NCBI RefSeq assembly: GCF_029767755.1
Contig: NZ_JARUQS010000002.1
Span: forward strand, 62,808-126,807
DNA: 64,000 nucleotides
From: Thiomicrorhabdus sp. zzn3
GTDB lineage: Bacteria > Pseudomonadota > Gammaproteobacteria > Thiomicrospirales > Thiomicrospiraceae
Direction: 5' to 3'
Within the stretch, counting starts at the first letter, position 1. Each line of letters opens with the position of its first letter. Under the pieces are notes generated by a model. It had not been told where the DNA came from, did no database searches, and saw only the letters and a program-made list of their open reading frames with translations. Shown piece after piece: positions 8,905 to 17,626 of this stretch. The position numbers and the translations under genes were made by a program.

Positions 8905-9771
8905 GTGAAAAGCATGACCGCCTTTGCGCGTAGCCAGTTCACAACCGAATGGGGCAGTTTCAGTTGGGAGATCCGCTCGGTTAACCAGCGCTTTTTGGAA
9001 ATGCACTTTAAACTGCCGGACAATTTCCGCCATCTGGAAATGAAAATCCGCGATCAAATTAAAGCGTCCCTGCATCGCGGCAAAGTCGAAGTCTCCCTAA
9101 AGGTCAATGAAACCCAATCCAATCAAACCTTTGAAGTCAATCAAGCCATCCTTCAGCCTCTGGCGCAAGCGGTCAGCCAGGTACAACACACCTTAATCGA
9201 AGCCACCCAGGTTAACCCGCTGGAAGTCCTCAACTGGCCCGGAGTGCTAGGGCAAAATGAAAATGAGGAAAACCTCCAACAACGTGAAGCAGAACTCATG
9301 GAGGCTCTGCCGTCAACCCTGGCTGCGCTCAATGCTCACCGGGAACGAGAGGGTCAGGCGCTGGCTGAGGTGATTTTACGGCGTTGTGAAGCCATCGAAA
9401 AACAGGTGGGGCTGGCTCAACAGTTACTGCCGGAAATCATCGCCACGCAAACGGAAAAGGTGCGTCAACGTATCGCTACCTTGGTCGAAGAACTCGACGA
9501 AATGCGCGTCCATCAAGAGATCGCCATCCTGGCACAAAAACTCGATGTTCAGGAAGAGCTCGATCGTTTGCGCACTCATCTGGATGAAGTACGCCATGTT
9601 TTAACCTCCAAGGGCGCGGTGGGTCGACGCCTGGATTTTTTAATGCAGGAACTCAACCGCGAAGCAAATACCCTGGGATCAAAATCCGCGGATAGCCGCA
9701 CTTCGCAAATCAGTGTGGAGTTAAAAGTTCTGATCGAACAAATGCGCGAACAAGTACAAAACATCGAATAA
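8905..9771 (+). CDS. yicC: YicC family endoribonuclease
   Basis: YicC/YloC family protein; the E. coli member is an RNA endonuclease linked to small-RNA decay. The GTG start at 8905 gives MKSMTAFARS, the family's typical N-terminus, and follows GGAGGG (8893-8898) at six bases; the frame is open from a TTG at 8884 without such support. The product is 288 residues, the usual size. The middle is rich in charged coiled-coil helix, and the C-terminal DUF1732 part has GRRLDFLMQELNREANTLGSK. In many relatives yicC is next to gmk; here gmk lies about 52 kb away in the same window. Confidence 0.92.
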   Translation: MKSMTAFARSQFTTEWGSFSWEIRSVNQRFLEMHFKLPDNFRHLEMKIRDQIKASLHRGKVEVSLKVNETQSNQTFEVNQAILQPLAQAVSQVQHTLIEATQVNPLEVLNWPGVLGQNENEENLQQREAELMEALPSTLAALNAHREREGQALAEVILRRCEAIEKQVGLAQQLLPEIIATQTEKVRQRIATLVEELDEMRVHQEIAILAQKLDVQEELDRLRTHLDEVRHVLTSKGAVGRRLDFLMQELNREANTLGSKSADSRTSQISVELKVLIEQMREQVQNIE

Positions 9772-9788
9772 CTTTCGCAATAGATATC

Positions 9789-9806
9789 TTGATCAGGCCT
9801 GATTAA
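9789..9806. repeat. CAGGCCTG palindrome downstream of yicC
   Basis: TTGATCAGGCCTGATTAA; symmetric except for one base. It lies about 18 bases after the yicC stop codon and belongs to the dispersed family. Confidence 0.75.
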
Positions 9807-9857
9807 ATAAAATTCAGAGGGGGATAAGGTGACGGTTTGCATCATCGCAAACGTTTC

Positions 9858-9871
9858 TTGATTGAAATCAA
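9858..9871. promoter_or_regulatory. Candidate FNR/Anr-type operator
   Basis: TTGAT-TGAA-ATCAA matches the FNR-box consensus TTGAT-N4-ATCAA at all ten defined positions. It lies about 150 bases upstream of the small membrane protein gene at 10013. TATA-like hexamers occur downstream (TATAGT 9905-9910, TATAAA 9919-9924), so activation from about -55 to -65 is possible. No FNR gene is in the window, so the regulator is inferred. Confidence 0.5.
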
Positions 9872-10012
9872 GCATTTTTATTTGAAATAAGCGGCTGACA
9901 AAAGTATAGTTTGCACTGTATAAAACAGAAGAACCTCTGACCCAGTCAGAAAAATAACAGAAAGCATAGACTTTCACGGTTCCAAAATCATTGTTATCTG
10001 AGGCGCAAAATT

Positions 10013-10228
10013 ATGAATAACTTAATGAAAATGCTAGGTGTTCTGGTTATTTCAGTTGTGATCCCATTGGCTGTATTGCTGGGTATCTGGGCTGACATCC
10101 TGCCACAATCACTGCAAGTTGCTGTCGGCATTATCGGCGTAATTTCAGCAATCGGGTTCATCGTTATCGGTAACCTATATTTGATGTGGAGTGACATCAA
10201 AACCGGTCGCTACAGCAAAAACTCTTAA
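10013..10228 (+). CDS. Small two-helix membrane protein (71 aa)
   Basis: I do not recognise a family. The product has two strong membrane segments, about residues 7-26 (MLGVLVISVVIPLAVLLGIW) and 33-58 (LQVAVGIIGVISAIGFIVIG), a short Asp-containing loop between them and a hydrophilic tail (SDIKTGRYSKNS). It stands alone, with a candidate FNR box about 150 bases upstream and a strong terminator 22 bases after the stop, so it looks like a monocistronic unit, perhaps oxygen-regulated. Real-gene status rests on the length of the frame, the terminator placement and the convincing membrane topology. Confidence 0.7.
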   Translation: MNNLMKMLGVLVISVVIPLAVLLGIWADILPQSLQVAVGIIGVISAIGFIVIGNLYLMWSDIKTGRYSKNS

Positions 10229-10250
10229 GCCATCCCTCGCTTAAGCTTTC

Positions 10251-10276
10251 AAAAACCCAGCTTCGCCTGGGTTTTT
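10251..10276 (+). terminator. Rho-independent terminator
   Basis: AAAAACCCAG, a six-base loop containing TTCG, then CTGGGTTTTT. A clean A-flanked stem with a T run, placed just after the small membrane protein gene. Confidence 0.85.
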
Positions 10277-10400
10277 GTGTTTCTAGCAACCGGATTTTTA
10301 CAGAGAAACTCAATGAAATCCGTATAATAGGCTACAAATAACCATTTTCTAATAAAGAAAATAGCGACGATCCCATTCAACTCCTTCTTGATGAAATCCA

Positions 10401-12824
10401 ATGAGCGAAATCAACGAGCACGACACTAAGCCTTCTGCACCGCACTCCTCTCCAACGAGTTCAAAAAAAGCGCGTCATTTGAAACGCTTGGTCTGGCTCA
10501 GTGCGTTCGCAGGCCTGTTTATCACCCCGCTAACGGTGATGCTGTTCTATGTGTTCACGATCTACCCGACCTTACCCAACGCGGCTTCGCTTAAAGATGT
10601 CACCTACCAAGTCCCATTGAGAATTGTCACTGAAGACGGCAAACTGATCAGTGAAATTGGTACCAAAAAGCGCATCCCACTCGACTATACCGAAATTCCG
10701 GAGCGCATGACCCAAGCGATTATTTCGGCTGAAGATGAAAGCTTCTTTGAACACGGCGGCGTCGACTATAAAGGGCTGGCCCGTGCGGTATTTGAACTGG
10801 TGACCACCGGCAGCAAGCAGTCCGGGGGCTCAACCATTACCATGCAGGTGGCACGTAACTTCTTCTTAAGCAAAGAAAAAACTTATCTGCGCAAATTTAA
10901 TGAGATCATTCTCGCCTACAAAATAGAACATGAACTGAGCAAGCAAGAGATTCTCGCCCTTTACTTGAATAAAATTTTCCTCGGCCACCGTTCCTACGGG
11001 GTCGCGGCGGCTGCGCAAACCTATTATGGCAAACCGATCAACGAGTTGTCACTGGATGAATACGCCATGATCGCCGGGCTGCCTAAAGCGCCTTCCGCTT
11101 ATAACCCAATTGCCAACCCGGAACGCGCCAAGATTCGCCGCAACTATGTTCTGCGCCGCATGCATGAACTCGGCTTTATTACGGATGAAGAACTGCAAGA
11201 CGCCCTGAATGTCGAAGTACATGCTCAACTGGTGGGCGCGCGTATCGATATCGAAGCCGGCTACGTTGCCGAAATGGCTAGAGCATTTGCCGTGGAAAGA
11301 TTCGGGGAAGATGCCCTCAAACAAGGGTTAACCATCGTCACAACCGTGAACAGCCACTTGCAGAACGTGGCGAACTTGGCCGTACGTGATGGTTTACAGG
11401 AATACGAACGCCGACACGGTTACCGTGGTCCGATCCGCCATCTCAGCCCTGCGGAAATGACGGACAATGAAGCCGTTCTGAACATTCTCAATGACACCCC
11501 GAAATTCGGCCACTTAAAAACGGGAGTGGTAACGGCTTTTAAAGGATCAGTCACCCAAGTCATGACCTTAGAGGGTGAACACGTTGAACTGCCGTTTGCC
11601 ACCATGGAATGGGCCGCACCTTATATCGACGTTAACCGTAAAGGCGCCGATCCGAAGGCGCCACAAGACGTACTCAAAGTCGGTGACATCATCTATCTGC
11701 AACACCTGCAAGGCCAGTGGCAATTAGCTCAAGATCCGTTAACGGAAGCGGCTTTAATCTCACTCGATCCTAAAGACGGCCAAGTACGCGCTCTGGTCGG
11801 AGGGTTTGATTTTTTCCGCAGTAAATTCAACCGCGTCGTGCAAGCACGTCGTCAACCGGGTTCTAACTTTAAGCCTTTTTTGTATTCAGCCGCATTGGAT
11901 AAAGGGCTGACAGCCGCCACTACCATCAACGACGCTCCGGTGGTATTCCACGATCGCGCCCTTGAAGATGTATGGCGTCCGGAGAACTATTCCGGCCGTT
12001 TTTATGGCCCAACCCGACTGAGAAAAGCGTTAGCCTACTCGCGTAACCTGGTCTCGATCCGCCTGCTACAACAGATTGGGATCCGCTATACGGTCGACTA
12101 TGTACAACGCTTTGGCTTACCGGCCGAAGAACTGAACAAACACCGCGACCTTTCCCTGGCGCTGGGAAGTGTGCAGCTTACCCCTTGGGAAGTCGCTCGC
12201 GGTTATGCCACCTTCGCCAATACCGGTTACCGCATTACCCCTTACCTGATTAAGGAAGTACGTGATTTTAATGGCGATACCATTTATCGGGCAGAACCGA
12301 AAATTGCCTGTCAGGCACAATGTCTTGAGAACGATCCAAGCAGTGCCCCGCGCGTGCTCAGTCAACAGACCGCCTATATCACCACTTCTTTAATGCAAGA
12401 TGTCATTCGTTATGGCTCCGGAAGACGGGCTAATGTGCTTAAGCGAGAAGACATTGCCGGTAAAACCGGGACCACCAATGATCAAAAAGACGCCTGGTTC
12501 TCTGGCTTTAACCCAGACGTAGTCACTACCGTTTGGGTCGGCTTCGACACGCCATCTACCTTGGGACGCAGCGAAGTAGGTGGACGTGCCGCCCTGCCGA
12601 TCTGGATCGACTATATGCGCGAAGCCTTGGCGCCTTATCCAAATGCGCCGTTTGCCCGTCCAGATGGGCTGGTCAACGTTCCGATTAACCCGGAAACCGG
12701 GGAAGCCGTGCCGGCCGATACGCCAGACGCCTTCTTTGAAGTGTTTAAAGAGGGCAATGCACCTGAAGTGCCGGATGTCACCACCACGCAAATACACAAA
12801 ATTACCGAAGAGCTGTTTGAATAA
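10401..12824 (+). CDS. mrcA: Penicillin-binding protein 1A (class A bifunctional PBP)
   Basis: Polymerises and cross-links peptidoglycan from the periplasmic side of the inner membrane. A cytoplasmic tail is followed by one membrane segment at about 30-54. The glycosyltransferase domain has EDESFFEHGGVDYKGLARA with the catalytic Glu near residue 111 and GGSTITMQVARNFF. An OB-like insert lies in the middle, as in PBP1A. The transpeptidase domain has S488-x-x-K (PGSNFKPFLYS), SRN (YSRNLVS) and K688-TG (GKTGTTNDQKDAWF). Length 807 residues is slightly under E. coli PBP1A. No pilM-pilQ genes lie next to it, unlike in many pseudomonads. Confidence 0.95.
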   Translation: MSEINEHDTKPSAPHSSPTSSKKARHLKRLVWLSAFAGLFITPLTVMLFYVFTIYPTLPNAASLKDVTYQVPLRIVTEDGKLISEIGTKKRIPLDYTEIPERMTQAIISAEDESFFEHGGVDYKGLARAVFELVTTGSKQSGGSTITMQVARNFFLSKEKTYLRKFNEIILAYKIEHELSKQEILALYLNKIFLGHRSYGVAAAAQTYYGKPINELSLDEYAMIAGLPKAPSAYNPIANPERAKIRRNYVLRRMHELGFITDEELQDALNVEVHAQLVGARIDIEAGYVAEMARAFAVERFGEDALKQGLTIVTTVNSHLQNVANLAVRDGLQEYERRHGYRGPIRHLSPAEMTDNEAVLNILNDTPKFGHLKTGVVTAFKGSVTQVMTLEGEHVELPFATMEWAAPYIDVNRKGADPKAPQDVLKVGDIIYLQHLQGQWQLAQDPLTEAALISLDPKDGQVRALVGGFDFFRSKFNRVVQARRQPGSNFKPFLYSAALDKGLTAATTINDAPVVFHDRALEDVWRPENYSGRFYGPTRLRKALAYSRNLVSIRLLQQIGIRYTVDYVQRFGLPAEELNKHRDLSLALGSVQLTPWEVARGYATFANTGYRITPYLIKEVRDFNGDTIYRAEPKIACQAQCLENDPSSAPRVLSQQTAYITTSLMQDVIRYGSGRRANVLKREDIAGKTGTTNDQKDAWFSGFNPDVVTTVWVGFDTPSTLGRSEVGGRAALPIWIDYMREALAPYPNAPFARPDGLVNVPINPETGEAVPADTPDAFFEVFKEGNAPEVPDVTTTQIHKITEELFE

Positions 12825-12838
12825 AACGGCTAAGCACT

Positions 12839-12854
12839 CAACAGGCCTGGTCAA
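12839..12854. repeat. CAGGCCTG palindrome after mrcA
   Basis: CAACAGGCCTGGTCAA, 15 bases after the mrcA stop codon and before the next gene's ribosome binding site. It is flanked on the right by ACCGTTTCTG, a flank shared by other copies. Confidence 0.8.
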
Positions 12855-12887
12855 ACCGTTTCTGTAAACGAGCCCAAGGAGAATAGC

Positions 12888-13784
12888 ATGGATTGGAATG
12901 CATGGTCAGAGACACTATCAACGACTACCGGTCAGCTCCTGCATATTGAATCCGCGCATGCCGTGGGCGGTGGCGATATCCATCAGGCTTTTCAACTGCA
13001 CACCGCAGCCGGTAACTTTTTTCTCAAGGTCAACCGTGCGGATAGCCTGCCGCTATTTGAAACCGAAGCGCATAATTTGCAGGCCATTGCCGACTCCCAA
13101 ACCATTCTCTGCCCGAAACCGATCGGGTTCGGATTGCATCATGGACAGGCCTGGTTGCTGATGGAACACCTGCAACTGAGTTCAAAAGGGGATGACTTTC
13201 AACGCGGTCGCGACCTGGCCTTGATGCATCATCAAATCAACCGTGATCCGCAGCAACAAACCCAACCTTTTGGCTGGTTTGAGGATAACTATATCGGCCA
13301 TACTCTGCAGAAAAACCGTTGGCACAGCGATTGGATCGGATTTTACGGCGAAGAACGTCTGCGCCCGCAACTGGAACTGGCACAACTTCGCGGGGCGAGC
13401 CGAGCTCTATTCGATCGCGGGCAGCAGCTCATCGAAGCCCTGCCGTTTTGGTTTGAGGACTATCAACCGGAAGCTTCCTTGCTGCATGGTGACCTGTGGG
13501 GGGGCAACAGCGCCTTTACCGCCGACGGCGATGCGGTGATTTTTGATCCCGCCTGCTACTATGGTGACCGCGAAACCGATCTGGCGATGACCGAACTGTT
13601 CGGTGGTTTTTCCAACGATTTTTACCGCGGCTACAATGAGGTGTTTCCACTGGATCGCGGTTACGTATCACGCAAACCACTCTACAACCTCTACCATATC
13701 CTCAATCATTTCAATCTGTTTGGCGGCCATTATGCCCAGCAAGCCGCACAGATCATCGACCGCCTACTGGCCAGTCGCAATTAA
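12888..13784 (+). CDS. Fructosamine kinase family protein
   Basis: Member of the fructosamine-3-kinase/ketosamine-kinase family, related to aminoglycoside phosphotransferases. Known members phosphorylate sugar adducts on protein amines and thereby promote deglycation. VGGGDIHQAFQL and FFLKVN (ATP-site lysine) lie at the N-terminus, the catalytic loop is LLHGDLWGGN, and the metal-binding segment is VIFDPACYYGDRETDLAM. Length 298 residues is typical. The ATG follows CAAGGAGAA. It lies 63 bases after mrcA, separated by a palindrome copy, so it may be transcribed on its own. Confidence 0.88.
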   Translation: MDWNAWSETLSTTTGQLLHIESAHAVGGGDIHQAFQLHTAAGNFFLKVNRADSLPLFETEAHNLQAIADSQTILCPKPIGFGLHHGQAWLLMEHLQLSSKGDDFQRGRDLALMHHQINRDPQQQTQPFGWFEDNYIGHTLQKNRWHSDWIGFYGEERLRPQLELAQLRGASRALFDRGQQLIEALPFWFEDYQPEASLLHGDLWGGNSAFTADGDAVIFDPACYYGDRETDLAMTELFGGFSNDFYRGYNEVFPLDRGYVSRKPLYNLYHILNHFNLFGGHYAQQAAQIIDRLLASRN

Positions 13785-13828
13785 CGACTGCGCCCCAAAG
13801 CAGAAAAAAGACGGTAATTCTGAAGGTG

Positions 13829-13955
13829 TGTGAAAACGTAATGTGAACGCCAAAATCGAGGCAAAAATTGGTGAAAAAGCGGGGTTTACCTAAAGTAAAT
13901 GAGCATTTTGAGCCGATTTTTAACAAAGAGTTTGGGGTTCGTAATAGTTTTCACA
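13829..13955. repeat. MITE-like palindromic element, about 127 bp
   Basis: The outer ends (TGTGAAAACGTAATGTGAAC, 13829-13848, and GTTCGTAATAGTTTTCACA, 13937-13955) are inverted repeats of each other with a few mismatches. Inside is a second, nested inverted repeat (AAAAATTGG ... CCGATTTTT) centred on GTTTACCTAAAGTAAAT, itself nearly symmetric. No clear target-site duplication. I found no second copy in this window, so its repeat nature is inferred from the shape alone. Confidence 0.5.
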
Positions 13956-13994
13956 TAGCTTCTATTGCCTGTTTTTATGATTCAGCAGATGCCG

Positions 13995-14000
13995 TATAAT
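13995..14000 (+). promoter_or_regulatory. Probable adk promoter -10 box
   Basis: TATAAT about 110 bases before the adk start codon. The position 17 bases upstream has TTTTTA, a poor -35 match. A GC-rich dyad (GGCGCCGCGGGCGCC region) follows in the leader. Confidence 0.5.
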
Positions 14001-14063
14001 AGCGCCCATTCCATCGGGCGCCGCGGGCGCCAAGCGAAACCGTTTTATTTTCAATGCGTTTGA

Positions 14064-14759
<696 letters not shown>

Positions 14760-14783
14760 GTGCTTCTCAAACCGCGGTCAAAC

Positions 14784-14822
14784 AAAAGCCCGGCGATCGA
14801 TTATGGTCTCCGGGCTTTTTTA
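14784..14822 (+). terminator. Rho-independent terminator of adk
   Basis: AAAAGCCCGG (14784-14793) and CCGGGCTTTT (14810-14819) form a ten-base stem followed by T residues, 24 bases after the adk stop codon. Confidence 0.88.
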
Positions 14823-14970
14823 TTGTTACGGTTTTGTTTTTTGCCCTCCATACCCTGGAATGGCGCTTCAGAGTGATTTAAGGCTTTAGTCAGCGTTTAT
14901 TTGACAACCATTACAGCAAAAAGGGTATGATGAAACTGTCCATTCTGACCCATTCAATGTGGAGGACGAG

Positions 14971-15381
14971 ATGTTTAAGCAACGATTAAACCCCCTTACC
15001 ATCGTGTTAAGTACGCTGCTGGCAGTGTTATTTTTACATGGCTGCACGGTCTATCCAGCCGGCTCCAGTGCTCGTGTATACACACAGACGGATAATGTGC
15101 GTCTCAGCTTAGCGTTCAACGACTACGACCGCTCACGCATCTTTCATTACTATGGCTATCCCCATCGAGGGCGTAAACCCTTGCCTCCCGGACACTATAA
15201 ACGCTTTCAGCGCCACAAACCCCTGCCTCCAGGACTTTACCCGCGCCCGCTTCCAAGAGAACTAGACCGCCACCTAAGCCCATTGCCTTCGGGCTATGTC
15301 CGCGTGATCATCGGTGATGACATCGCAATCATGAATACCCGTACCCGGATTATTTACGATGTCCTGTGGGGCATTCGTTAA
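14971..15381 (+). CDS. Putative lipoprotein with PLPPG repeats (CigR/RcnB-like)
   Basis: Start chosen at the ATG behind GGAGGA (14961-14966); an in-frame GTG at 14959 overlaps that ribosome binding site. A signal peptide with lipobox LHGC at residues about 24-27 predicts a lipid-anchored envelope protein. The mature part has repeated KPLPPG units (KPLPPGHYKR, KPLPPGLYPR, then LSPLPSGYVRV) and ends in IIGDDIAIMNTRTRIIYDV. This layout is like CigR/RcnB-type periplasmic proteins, which have the same proline-glycine repeats before a short beta-domain, but the similarity is judged by eye. Function unknown. Confidence 0.7.
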   Translation: MFKQRLNPLTIVLSTLLAVLFLHGCTVYPAGSSARVYTQTDNVRLSLAFNDYDRSRIFHYYGYPHRGRKPLPPGHYKRFQRHKPLPPGLYPRPLPRELDRHLSPLPSGYVRVIIGDDIAIMNTRTRIIYDVLWGIR

Positions 15382-15400
15382 TTTAACAAGCTTCCATCCT

Positions 15401-15440
15401 CAACAGGCCTAGGCGAATTGAAAACCAACAGGCCTGTTCC
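15401..15440. repeat. Two palindrome copies upstream of TRAP genes
   Basis: A partial copy CAACAGGCCTAGG (15401-15413) is followed 13 bases later by AACAGGCCTGTTCC (15427-15440). They lie between the lipoprotein gene and the TRAP permease genes and may act as the terminator of the former. Confidence 0.7.
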
Positions 15441-15566
15441 GTTTTATTCATCCATTGCCTGATCCGTGCTGAATGGCCACAAAAAGAGGCTAAAAAAACG
15501 GAAGTTCTGCAAAAACCCACACAACACCGTAAAATAAAGGCAAATTCAAGAAATTACGTGCTATCT

Positions 15567-16127
15567 ATGCAATTTGCCAAACCTTTAAACCAATTTATTC
15601 GTTTGCAGGATCGCCTGCAAACCAAACTCGGTCATTGGATCGCCTGGGGCAGTCTTAGTCTCGTGCTACTCATGGCACTGATCGTCGTATTACGCTACGT
15701 TTTCAATATCGGCTCCATTGCTCTACAAGAAACGGCGCTCTATAACCACGCCATTCTGTTCATGCTCGGAATCGCCTACACCTATCAGCAAGATCAGCAT
15801 GTGCGCGTCGATGTGTTCTATGCAAAGGCCTCCCCGCAACGCAAAGCCTGGATTAACCTCATCGGCACTTTGCTTCTGGTATTGCCGAGCATGGGCTTTA
15901 TTCTGTGGAGCGGCTGGGACTACGTGTCTGCCAGCTGGGCGATTTATGAAGGTTCCGCAGAAGCCGGAGGCTTAGGTTACCTCTACCTGATTAAGACCTT
16001 GATTCTGGTGATGGCAAGCTTGGTAATTCTGCAAGCACTGGCAATCGCAGCGCGTTCTTGGCTGATTATTTTTCATCCGGACGACACTCCACTGGAACCG
16101 GCTTCTGAGACGGAGGGCAAACTCTGA
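15567..16127 (+). CDS. TRAP transporter small permease (DctQ type)
   Basis: Small membrane subunit of a tripartite ATP-independent periplasmic transporter. Four membrane helices are visible, roughly residues 26-48, 58-76, 98-118 and 137-160, with the family's YQQDQHVRVDVFY motif in the cytoplasmic loop. The ATG at 15567 is preferred; a GTG three codons upstream is also possible, and neither has a strong ribosome binding site. The stop overlaps the start of the large permease (TGATG). No DctP-type binding-protein gene is adjacent, so the substrate cannot be inferred. Confidence 0.88.
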   Translation: MQFAKPLNQFIRLQDRLQTKLGHWIAWGSLSLVLLMALIVVLRYVFNIGSIALQETALYNHAILFMLGIAYTYQQDQHVRVDVFYAKASPQRKAWINLIGTLLLVLPSMGFILWSGWDYVSASWAIYEGSAEAGGLGYLYLIKTLILVMASLVILQALAIAARSWLIIFHPDDTPLEPASETEGKL

Positions 16128-17494
16128 TGGAATGGCTCTCTCTATTGCTCTTTGCGATTATTTTCATCGCTCTCCTCGCCGGTTTTCCGGTCGCCTTCAC
16201 CCTTGCCGGGGTCTCTCTATTGTTTGCACTGGTTGCCAACGCGTTTGGGGCCTTTGATATGGCCTTTCTGCAAAGTTTGCCCAACCGCATATTCGGCATT
16301 ATGAACAACACCACCCTGCTCGCAGTGCCCCTATTTGTCTATATGGGAATCATGCTCGAGCAGTCCAAAATTGCCGAACAGTTGTTGGGCACCATGGACG
16401 AGGTCATGCGCGGTGTCAAAGGCGGCCTGGGCATTGCTGTGATTCTGGTCGGGATGCTGCTTGCGGCAAGCACGGGAATTGTCGGCGCCACCGTCGTTAC
16501 CATGGGGCTGCTGGCACTGCCAACCATGCTCAAACAGGGTTATTGCCCGAAATTGGCCAGCGGCACCATCTGCGCCTCTGGAACCCTTGGACAGATTATT
16601 CCTCCGTCCATCATCCTCATTCTGTTAGGCGATGTGCTCTCTTCTTCTTACCAGCAAGCTCAACTGCAACAGGGGATTTTCTCTCCGGAAACGCTGTCTG
16701 TTGGTGATCTGTTTATCGGTGCACTCTTCCCCGGGATGCTGTTGGTTGTGCTGTACATGCTCTATATTCTATTTAAGGCCGTCACCCAACCGGACAGTGT
16801 GCCCAACCATACCGGCAAACCACTTGAACCGGGGTTAGCCAAGCGTGTTCTGAACAGTCTGCTACCGCCTTTACTATTAATTGTGCTGGTACTGGGTTCG
16901 ATTCTCGGCGGCTTTGCCACCCCAACCGAGGCCGCTTCCCTGGGGGCTTTGGGCGCAACACTGCTTGCCGCGTTGAAAAACAAACTCACCCTGGATACGC
17001 TCAACACGGTAATGCGCAACACCCTGCAAGTCACCAGCATGATTTTCATGATCTTTATCGGTGCCGCCTTTTTCTCGCTGGTGTTCCGCGGCCTCGGCGG
17101 GGATGACTTGATGCATGAACTGTTATCCGACCTGCCTGGCGGCGTTTTTACCGCCATGTTGATCGTAATGGTCATCATGTTTATTCTCGGCTTCTTCCTC
17201 GACTTTATCGAAATTACCTATGTTGTGGTGCCGGTTGTTGCCCCCGTCCTGTTGATGATGGGGGTCGATCCGATCTGGCTTGGGATCATGATTGCCATTA
17301 ACCTACAGACAGCCTTTTTGACGCCGCCTTTTGGCTTTGCACTGTTCTACCTCCGCGGCGTCGCCCCCCCGCAATTAAGTACTGCAGACCTGTATCGTGG
17401 AACCATTCCATTTATTGCCATTCAACTGTTTGTTTTGGTTTTAATTGCCATTTGGCCAGAGATCGTGACGTGGCTACCCAAAATGGTTTATTAG
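16127..17494 (+). CDS. TRAP transporter large permease (DctM type)
   Basis: Large membrane subunit that carries out sodium- or proton-coupled uptake of an organic acid delivered by a periplasmic binding protein. About 12-13 hydrophobic segments fill 455 residues. Signature pieces are AGFPVAFTLAG near the N-terminus, AASTGIVGATVVTMGLLALPTM, CASGTLGQIIPPSI, and TAFLTPPFGFALFYLRG near the C-terminus. Its start overlaps the small permease stop by one base, so the two are translationally coupled. The third component (DctP) is not in the window. Confidence 0.92.
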   Translation: MEWLSLLLFAIIFIALLAGFPVAFTLAGVSLLFALVANAFGAFDMAFLQSLPNRIFGIMNNTTLLAVPLFVYMGIMLEQSKIAEQLLGTMDEVMRGVKGGLGIAVILVGMLLAASTGIVGATVVTMGLLALPTMLKQGYCPKLASGTICASGTLGQIIPPSIILILLGDVLSSSYQQAQLQQGIFSPETLSVGDLFIGALFPGMLLVVLYMLYILFKAVTQPDSVPNHTGKPLEPGLAKRVLNSLLPPLLLIVLVLGSILGGFATPTEAASLGALGATLLAALKNKLTLDTLNTVMRNTLQVTSMIFMIFIGAAFFSLVFRGLGGDDLMHELLSDLPGGVFTAMLIVMVIMFILGFFLDFIEITYVVVPVVAPVLLMMGVDPIWLGIMIAINLQTAFLTPPFGFALFYLRGVAPPQLSTADLYRGTIPFIAIQLFVLVLIAIWPEIVTWLPKMVY

Positions 17495-17626
17495 TCCTTA
17501 AATAGGCAGATCAACAGAATTTGTGCGAAAAAGCCGCTAAATAAGGCGTTTTTAGCGAGATAGCGATTGGCAACGCGGCCGATCTTAGTTAGAATCGAAG
17601 AAATAGCATTTTTTGGCGGCCAATGG

